Assembly: GCF_009905375.1 (NCBI RefSeq)
Contig: NC_133652.1
Location: 118,667,947-118,731,946, forward strand
Source of the DNA: Apium graveolens
Taxonomy: Eukaryota > Streptophyta > Magnoliopsida > Apiales > Apiaceae
Reading direction: 5' to 3'
Length of the DNA: 64,000 nucleotides
In this document: positions 55,930-64,000 of the stretch, piece after piece
How positions within the stretch are numbered: position 1 is the stretch's first letter
Layout of the letters: every line of letters begins with the position of its first letter
Position numbers and translations under genes: made by a program
The notes under the pieces: model-generated
Seen by the model: the letters and a program-made list of their open reading frames with translations, nothing else
What the model was told of the DNA's origin: nothing
Databases searched by the model: none

Positions 55930-58900
55930 TGTAATATCCCATATTTTCAGATATAATTCTTATTATTATTATTATTTGAAGTTGTTTATGTGAATTTTAG
56001 TGAATTATAGGATAATTGAAATTAATGTTTGGTTGTTTATATGTGATATTCTGTGAGTATTCTAATTTTTATAGGTGCAAATTAAAATATAGAAAATTAT
56101 GATATTTTTCCGGTAAGTTTTGGACTATTATATGAATTTATAATGATTTATGAATTTATTAATTATTTTCTGAATAATTATAAATTATTTTATAAAGCCG
56201 GGAATCGTCCAACCTTAATCGTTTTTACGTTTTTATAACCCGAAACTCTTCCGAAAACTCCTTTCTAACCTAATCTGGTAATTCCGGACATTTTCCGTGT
56301 TTTGACTTTTTCGATCTGGATTATGGTTTAACCCGTACGTGTCCCGGCGCAAAATCTTCGATACGATAATTATTTTGATAAAACAACAAAATCCGTATTA
56401 CCGAAAGACGGGATATTATTACATTAGTTTTGTATAAAGTATTTTATAAGAAGCCCGGTTTTGATAATTATCCAATTCTGGTATAAAATTGTATCGTTTT
56501 TATAGTTACTTAGCGGCTAAGTAATATATTTTCGGATCCGATATGATCTAATGGGATACTGGTTATGTGTTTTATATGAATCGATCTGTAATTTGGGCGT
56601 GTGTTTATTTGCGTTATTCGTTTTATCTCGTTTTATGTGTGTTGAGTGTATTTTCTGTGTTTTCGGGGTTTTCTGTTAGTTTAGGTATCGTTTCGGTTTT
56701 TCAAAAATCAACGGACCGGGACCCACCGGGACGTTAAATCCCACAAAATTTACGTTTTTATTTTTATAAAATTATGTGTATTTCAATTACCCAGTATTTC
56801 TGCATTTTTAAATTATTTGCAATTTTTGGGGAATTTTGATACGAACTTAATATTTTATCGTTTTAAACAATTCCCCGTAATTATTATTTTGGGGCCTAAT
56901 TATTTTTATTAAAAGATAAAAACACCCTTAATTTATTTTGGGGTATTTATTTTTCAAAAAGTATAAATAGCCTCATTAATTATTTTATTTCATTTTATTT
57001 TATTAAAAACAAAAATCAAGAATATTTTTGGGGGTAAAAATTTCTTCAAGAACAAAGAATCAATGATTTTGGGAGTTCTAGGAATCGGTTGTTGATGCTC
57101 TACACACCAAAACAATCCTTGTTTCAAGCCCGTTCTATTGGTACCAAAATCACGAATCGAGGTTAAGTATTAAGAAAAATCGAATTTCATGTTCTTGATG
57201 TAGAAATCATTTTTGATTTTTGAATGATTATTGATTGATTTTGATGCTACAGATAGCTTTAAAATGATCTGGATAGTCGATTTGAGTACTTGGTTGAGTT
57301 GTTTTAGTTCGAAATTGATTAATCCAAGTTTGGAGTTTTAGTTTCTTTCAAATCGATTTTTCTTGATTAATATGATGTTCTTGATGATTTTGATGATTAG
57401 AATAGGTTGTAATTGATATGAACTTTGATTTGAGACTAGAATCATCAAGTTTGGCTTGGAATTGTGTTGATTCGCATTTTTCGATTTTGTTGCCGGAAAA
57501 ACATCTGATTTTGATCGGATATTACGTTCGGGTGGTGGTAGGAGGATGAGATGTTGATTTTCTGGGTTGTGTTGAAGTTTAGGATTAATTGGGTGCAAAA
57601 TCGGGGTCGAAACAAGTGTTTTGGGGCCGATGAACCTCGACCGTAGGTTGCCGGACAATCGGCCGGATTCTGGAATTTCCAGAATTTCCGGCGATGTTCT
57701 TGGCAACTCCGGCCAAGTTCATCACTCCACCCTTGGTTTGATCCAAGGTTGAAGATGACCCAGGCCCTAAAAACTGTTTCAGGGTATTTTCTTTTAAAAT
57801 TTTATTGAAAATTCATTTAGATTTTTCCAAAAATCTTTTATTTTAATTCTAAAAATCATTTAATAATTAGTTTTAAATTCTAAAAATTATTTTATTTTAT
57901 TATTTTCAAAAATCCAGATTTGTTTTAATTATTTATAATTTGTTTTAATTAATTATTTATAGATTTAATTAATTGGTTAATTCATTTAATCAATTAATTT
58001 TATTTATAAATAGTTAAATAAAATGTAATCATTTATAATTACTTCAAATAATTTCAAAAAAATATTTTAAGCATTTAAAAATTATATTTTGGTATTTAAA
58101 AATCAATTATTATTATTATTATTAATTGATTTATTCCTAATTATTCGTATTTTATTCGTAGAAAATAAACCATTCGTCCGTTTAATACGAAACGAACGCG
58201 TACAGACTCAGAAAAATATTCCGCTTTCATTAAAAATACTTTTGAGACCCAAATCCTTTTATTTCAAAAGATCGCTTATTTTACGTGTCATTCTGAGTGG
58301 GTATCTGATCGATAAATATTGTTATTGACCCGATTTCAATTCTAAAAAAAACCCGAGTCGAACCTTTTGATGAACCGAGTCATATGTGATATGAATTATG
58401 TGATACGTGGATTATGTGCTTAAGTGCTATGTGAATTACATGGGTACATGAGTCAAGAGTCTTGTGTTTGACTGTTTCCTTTATATGTGGGCTATCGTAT
58501 GGGTAAACGATAGGATTTTGTCGCGCAGTTCATCGAGTTATTATCGTTTAGACGATTAAATTTGTATCTTTTAATTATAGATACAGATCATTCGAGTTGA
58601 TCAGGACAAGACGTTGGATAAAGAATGAGATGGAATGGTATTGGATAACTGGCTTCTAGCAATCGCAGGAGCAACATATTAGGAAAGTGTTGAAAAGAAA
58701 GACGGTGATGTTTTGAGACAGAATGTCAGAATAGATGCGTAATTGCGAGTATGACTAACTGCTAAAACCCAAAGGCAAGTATCCCTATCATCACTTATTG
58801 TTCAAGTGATATTTATTTTAAATCTTCCTATGCAAGTATTGCTTTCCCTATTCTCAGTTCGGAATAGATAAATGTTTTACATATCGCTGAATTAAATACT

Positions 58901-60355
58901 TATTATGCAAGTACTTTCTGTTATTCTATGTTCAGAATAGTTAAATATCTTTACTTATTAAATTACTGGATTTATAAATGTTTGGATTTTGAGAAAGATG
59001 ATTTGGTTGCGAATATTCCTACCCAAGTAAATGGGGGAATAAAATTATTTCGGGTGTCGAGTATTATGACCCCTTTTTCAATAAAATGTTTTAAGATTGG
59101 ATGGTTACTGGTTGCGTAAGAGGCCGAAGCACCGGTCCAGCGTGAGCTATTATACTGAAGTGTAATATCTTACAAGGCGAGTATATGCCTTTTCTGGAGC
59201 CCTATAGGTACCATATGACTGCGGAATACGGGTAGTACCTATATTTACGGTATGGCTGCGGGATACCGGTGTTGTTTCGTGACTGATCATCAGGAACAAC
59301 ATAGTACATAATTGGTTCCAATCTAAATTGATATCTAAAATTCTTTATTGTTTTGATAATCATATAATAAATGATTTTTCAACTGTTTTTGTTTTGGATT
59401 AAAGGTGAAATGCAGCTTTGATTCAGTTTCTACTTGATGTAGATATTTAGTTTGTTGTTAAATATCAAAGGTGGTATTAGTACAGATGATTGAGGTTGAC
59501 TTCAGTATGGGATGTGGTGAGCATCAAAGTTCGTATTGATATCTAATTTGATATGATAACAAAATAAGTATTGATATCAAGAGTTCGGTTTTGAATAAAG
59601 TTTATGATTCAATCCATAGTCATTGCTTCTTATTATTGTTGTTTACGATATTTCCGTAAACACTGTTTTACGAGTTTTATTCTCGTTAAGATTCAAAGTA
59701 TTGCTGAAGCATTTCGCTTGAAAATATTAAAAGGGTTTTGAATACAGTGAGAAACAATTATCCGATTCGTTAACAAATTTTCTGTTTCAGCAATTATGAT
59801 TTTAAAACATCTGCGCTATTACAGATGTCGGTTTTATATCCAAACGACCATATATGTATATTAAAATGATCTTGCTGAGCATTTCTTTCGCTCATACTTG
59901 CCTATTTTCAAATTTAACCTCTAGTGAGGATTAACTTGCGCTGTTTAGCCGCGTAATTCGAGGAAGCAAAGAAGAAGCTTTTGGAAGATGGTTGGTCTAG
60001 GGTTTGCGAACTAGTGTAAGTTTCATTGTATAAAATTGTTTATATCATATTATATTATATTATAGTTGTGTATTTTATTTGGGCCTAGTATACTTAATTT
60101 CGAAGTTATACTAGTGGGTTTAGTTTTGAGTTTGGAATTTGTTGAAAAGAGTTTTTAAAAGAAAGTGAAAATTTATTGGTGGAATTTGGATATCTTGTTT
60201 ATAGAACTGTAACCTTAAAAGATCTTGGATTAGTTTGGGGTCATTTATGATAAATGTCTTCCGCTGGCATTTGTTTATTGATTAAACAGGTTAATTTGGA
60301 TTGAGGTTTTATAGTGACGACCAAATCCCCTGACCCCGGATTTGGGGGCGTTACA
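55930..60355 (+). repeat. 5' LTR of element 4 (4.43 kb)
   Basis: TGTAATATCCC to GGGGGCGTTACA. The segment 56200-56420 (ACCCGAAACTCTT, TTTTGACTTTTTCGAT, GTCCCGGCGCAA) matches the minus strand of LTR 2 at about 8300-8550. The AATTAATT tract at 57930-58010 also has a counterpart in LTR 2. The LTRs of elements 2 and 4 are therefore diverged relatives. Confidence 0.9.
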
Positions 60356-60358
60356 GGT

Positions 60359-60370
60359 TGGTATCAGAGC
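60359..60370 (+). other. Primer-binding site of element 4
   Basis: TGGTATCAGAGC three bases after the LTR end. Confidence 0.93.
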
Positions 60371-61588
60371 TGAGGTTATAGTAAACTAGAATCGAGAGTG
60401 TGTAGGAGTGTGTATAGCTATGTGAGGACGTTTGAGCTCATATTGAGTTCCTGTTGGACTATTGGATATAGTACCAACGAGTAAGCTAAGATAGGCGCAT
60501 TCGTTTGAGATGGTTGTGTTGAGCGGGACAAAACTCCTGGAAGTTACAAACTTCTATTATGGAATCTTTCGAGGCTACTACGATTCGATGACGATAAAGA
60601 TTATTGATATCCTTGGAAGATGAAGAAGTGTCTATAATCGAATGGCGAGTCAATAGAAGAATTCAAATAGAAGATAAGTTTTAAGACTTTGGAAATACCT
60701 TCTCTTTCTATAATTTCTTTTGACTCCTCTCAAAAGGAAATATCTGTCAGATGATATATTCCCTAAGACCCGTTTAGGCATTTTATGCAAAAATCTTGTT
60801 CTCTGGATTTCATTTCCTTTAGAAATGTCAGTTATGAAATCTTTTCTGTTTTTTCATTTGATTTTGGATTCCTTTGATATTCTTTTATTCTGACTGAGAT
60901 GAACAACCCTAACTATAGGGGACATAAGGTATACCTGTCTGTGTGAAAGGAGTTGGATGGGACGCCATCACTTGTGTGTGTTGTGACTACAAGAAGGTTA
61001 ACAACCTTTAGTAGTGTCTTAATTTGGGCACGCAATACCAAGTTCATTTGATCATATTGATCTCTCAGTTATTCTTTTATTTCAACAATACTTTATCACA
61101 ATTTCAGATTTTGGTCCTGTTATGCTATAAAATTCTTTTCTCTTTGAGATTCCATGATTTTATCATCTCAAATATTCGAAGGTATGCCAATCAAGTTAAA
61201 CTGAGTTATCCTGGTCAAGTCAAAGCAGGGTTATGTGATGAGATTACCAATAGCAGCAGTGAATTGTAATAGATGAAAATATCAGTGGCGTATAGCGAAG
61301 TCGATCTGTTTCTTTATTTTTCTCTCTATTTGTCTCTTTTTTTCCTTCTTTCTATCTTTCTCTCTATTCTTCTTTCTCTCTATCAGTAAAAGTGATTCTA
61401 TTGAAGAATTAGTCAAAAGGTATGTGGAAGGAACAATAATGTGGAGTGAAGCTCACGTGATAACTGTGTGGCATAAGGAATTTCAGTGTTATTTGAAATT
61501 TTGAGAAAAGTTACATATGCAAGATTGGAAAGTTGGTAAGAAGACCCTTAGTACTTTCTCCTGCTGATTCTGAGGACGGAATCCTTAT
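60371..61588. other. Interior of element 4, no intact gene
   Basis: The longest open frame is 81 codons (61024-61269) and shows no retroelement motif. A pyrimidine-rich CTCTCTTT...TTCTTTCT run lies at about 61305-61385. The 3' end TGAGGACGGAATCCTT matches the pol-end context of elements 2 and 3, so pol has been lost from between recognisable ends. Confidence 0.6.
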
Positions 61589-61601
61589 AAGGGGGGTAGA
61601 T
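61589..61601 (+). other. Polypurine tract of element 4
   Basis: AAGGGGGGTAGA directly before the 3' LTR. Confidence 0.8.
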
Positions 61602-64000
61602 TTTAATATCCCATATTTTCAGATATTATTATTATTATTATTTGAAATTGTTTATGTGAATTATAGGATAATTTAAATTAATGTTTGGGTGTTTATATGT
61701 GATATTCTGTGAATATTCTAATTTTTATATGTGCAGATTAAAATATAGGTAATTATGATATTTTTCCAATTTTTTTTGGACTATTATATAAATTTATAAT
61801 AATTTATGGATTTATTAATTATTTTCTGACTAATTATAAATTATTTTATAAAGCCGGGAATCGTCCAACTTTAACCGTTTTTACGTTTTTATAACCTGAA
61901 ACTCTTCCGAAAACTCCTTTCTAACCTAATCTGGTAATTCCGGACATTTTCCGTATTTTGACTTTTTCAATCCGGATTACGGTTTGACCCGTACGCGTCC
62001 CGGCGCAAAATCTTCGATACGATAATCATTTTGATAAAACAACAGAACCCGTATTACTGAAAGATGGGATATTATTACATTAGTTTTATATAAAGTATTT
62101 TATAAGAAGCCCGGTTTTGATAATTATCCAATTCTGGTATAAAATTGTATCGTTTTTATAGTTACTTAGAGGCTAAGTAATATATTTTCAGATCTGATAT
62201 GATCCAATGGGATACAGGTTATGTGTTTTATATGAATCGATCCGTAATTTGGACGTGTGTTTATTTGCATTATTCATTTTATCTCATTTTATGTGTGTTG
62301 AGTGTATTTTATGTGTTTTCAGGGTTTTCTGTTAGTTTAGGTATCGTTTCGGTTTTTCAAAAATCAACGGACCAGGACCCACCGGGATGTTAAATCTCAC
62401 AAAATTTAAGTTTTCATTTTTATAAAATTATGCGTATTTCAATTACCCAGTATTTCTGCATTTTTAAATTATTCTTAATTTTTGGGGAATTTTGATACGA
62501 ACTTTATATTTTATCGTTTTAAAATAATTCCCCGTAATTATTGTTTTGGGGCCTAATTATTTTTATTAAAAGATAAAAACACCCTTAATTTATTTTGGGG
62601 TATTTATTTTTCAAAAAGTATAAATAGCCTCATTAATTATTTTATTTCATTTTATTTTAATAAAAACAAAAATCAAGAACATTTTTGGGGGTAAAAATTT
62701 CTTCAAGAACAAAGAATCAATGATTTTGGGAGTTCTAGGAATCGGTTGTTGATGCTCTACACACCAAAACAATCCTTGTTTCAAGCCCGTTCTATTGGTA
62801 ACAAAATCACGAATCGAGGTTAAGTATTAAGAAAAATCGAATTTCATGTTCTTGATGTAGAAATCGTTTTTGATTTTTGAATGATTATTGATTGATTTTG
62901 ATGCTACAGATAGCTTTAAAATGATCTGGAGAGTCGATTTGAGTACTTGGTTGAGTTGTTTTAGTTCGAAATTGATTAATCCGAGTTTGGAGTTTTATTT
63001 GTTTCAAATCGATTTTTCTTGATTAATATGATGTTCTTGATGATTTTGATGATTAGAATAGGTTGTAATTGATATGCACTTTGATTTGAGACTAGAATCG
63101 TCGAGTTTGTCTTGGAATTGTGTTGATTCGCGTTTTCCGATTTTGTTGCCGGAAAAACATCCGATTTTGATCGGATACTACGTTCGGGTGGTGGCAGGAG
63201 GATGAGATTTTGATTTTCTTTGGTTATGTTGAAGTTTAGGATTAATTGGGTGCAAAATCAGGGTCGAACCAAGTGTTTTGGGGTCGATGAACCTCGACCG
63301 GAGGTTGCCGGACAATAGGCCGGATTCTGGAATTTCCAGAATTTCCGGCGATGTTCTTAGCAACTCCGGCCAAGTTCATCACTCCACCCTTGGTTTGATC
63401 CAAGGTTGAAGATGACTCAGACCCTAAAAACTATTTTTGAGTATTTACTTTTAAAATTTTATTGAAAATTCATTTAGATTTTTCTAAAAATCTTTTCTTT
63501 TAATTCTAAAAATCATTTAATAATTAGTTTTAAATTCTAAAAATTATTTTATTTTATTATTTTCAAAAATCCAGATTTATTTTAATTATTTATAATTTGT
63601 TTTAATTAATTATTTATAGATTTAATTAATTGGTTAATTCATTTAATCAATTAATTTTATTTATAAATAGTTAAATAAAATGTAATTATTTATAATTAAT
63701 TCAAATAATTTCAAAAAAATATTTTAAGCATTTAAAAATTATATTTTGGTATTTAAAAATCAATTATTATTATTATTATTAATTGATTTATTCATAATTA
63801 TTCATAATTTATTCGTAGAAAATAAACCGTTCGTCCGTTTAATACGAAACGAACGCGTACAGACTCTGAAAAATATTCCGCTTTCATTTAAAATACTTTT
63901 GAGACCCAAATCCTTTTATTTCGAAAGATCTCTTATTTTACGAGTCATTCTGAGTCGGTATCTGATCGATAAATACTGTTATTGACCAGATTTCAATTCT
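61602..64000 (+). repeat. 3' LTR of element 4 (first ~2.4 kb)
   Basis: Collinear with 55930 onward. Its first bases are TTTAATATCCC, so the TG terminus has mutated to TT. It has frequent substitutions and small indels against the 5' copy (for example the TTATTATTATT tract). It is cut by the window edge. Confidence 0.9.

Larger units (their letters stand above)
55930..64000 (+). mobile_element. Element 4: large-LTR, coding-deficient Ty3/gypsy derivative (runs off right edge)
   Basis: 5' LTR 55930-60355, primer-binding site, ~1.25-kb interior, polypurine tract, and 3' LTR from 61602. The interior has no recognisable gag-pol. This makes it a LARD-like or internally deleted non-autonomous element. 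The LTR pair shows more differences than those of elements 2 and 3, so the insertion looks older. The left flank AGTTT (55925-55929) should recur after the 3' LTR, outside the window. Confidence 0.88.

Noticed and set aside
57338..57706. 122-codon minus frame in LTR 4
   Set aside because: It is antisense within an LTR, and the other LTR copy (63178-63363) is broken at half length.
58089..58328. 79-codon frame repeated at 63746-63985
   Set aside because: Same reason: it is present in both LTR copies of element 4. The hydrophobic start comes from the TTA repeat.
1..64000. Possible endogenous pararetrovirus or viral gene
   Set aside because: All reverse transcriptases sit in elements with LTRs, tRNA primer sites and integrase, so they are LTR retrotransposons. 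No movement or coat protein was seen.

Overview
The window is nuclear DNA from a flowering plant, almost certainly a eudicot. It is AT-rich and dominated by plant-type LTR retrotransposons whose primer-binding sites match initiator-Met tRNA. It also holds a tRNA-derived SINE, Helitron ends, a hAT element, a CACTA remnant and a TRIM, and one confident host gene, an intronless DREB-type AP2/ERF transcription factor. An asterid origin is possible but is not shown by the sequence.

Left block (1-25054): a nest of Ty3/gypsy elements, all on the minus strand. Element 2 (about 5432-25054) has 3.4-kb LTRs and a 1,542-codon gag-pol in one frame with five in-frame stops and no frameshift. Element 3 (14301-21264; 5-bp target duplication GGTGG) sits inside a pre-gag ORF of element 2. 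Element 3 has lost gag, protease and reverse transcriptase, so its RNase H-integrase-chromodomain coding follows the primer-binding site directly. Element 1 (1-5431, running off the left edge) abuts the left LTR of element 2 where that LTR lacks about 40 terminal bases, so it probably inserted into that LTR.

Middle block (25055-38978): the gene-bearing part. It holds possible exon remnants, a CACTA fragment with a Ty1/copia solo LTR inserted in it (target duplication TGTTA), a Helitron cluster with a SINE (17-bp target duplication), the ERF gene at 33971-34675, and a hAT element (8-bp target duplication GCTCAGAC) that itself carries a TRIM (target duplication TAAGC).

Right-centre (38979-49802): a full-length Tat-lineage Ty3/gypsy element with target duplication AGAGA. 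Its gag-pol is on the minus strand, with a second, archaeal-type RNase H. A separate spliced gene on the plus strand, with its own TATA box and a 5'-UTR intron, converges on pol. The element split one copy of a tandem ~374-bp repeat; the other copy preserves the empty site.

Right block (49803-64000): a second copia solo LTR (target duplication AATAT), the 3' end of a SIRE-like Ty1/copia element with a decayed envelope-like ORF, and element 4 (55930 to beyond the edge), a plus-strand element with 4.4-kb LTRs and only ~1.25 kb of non-coding interior. Apart from the ERF gene, all recognised coding capacity is of transposon origin. Most of it is broken by stop codons.
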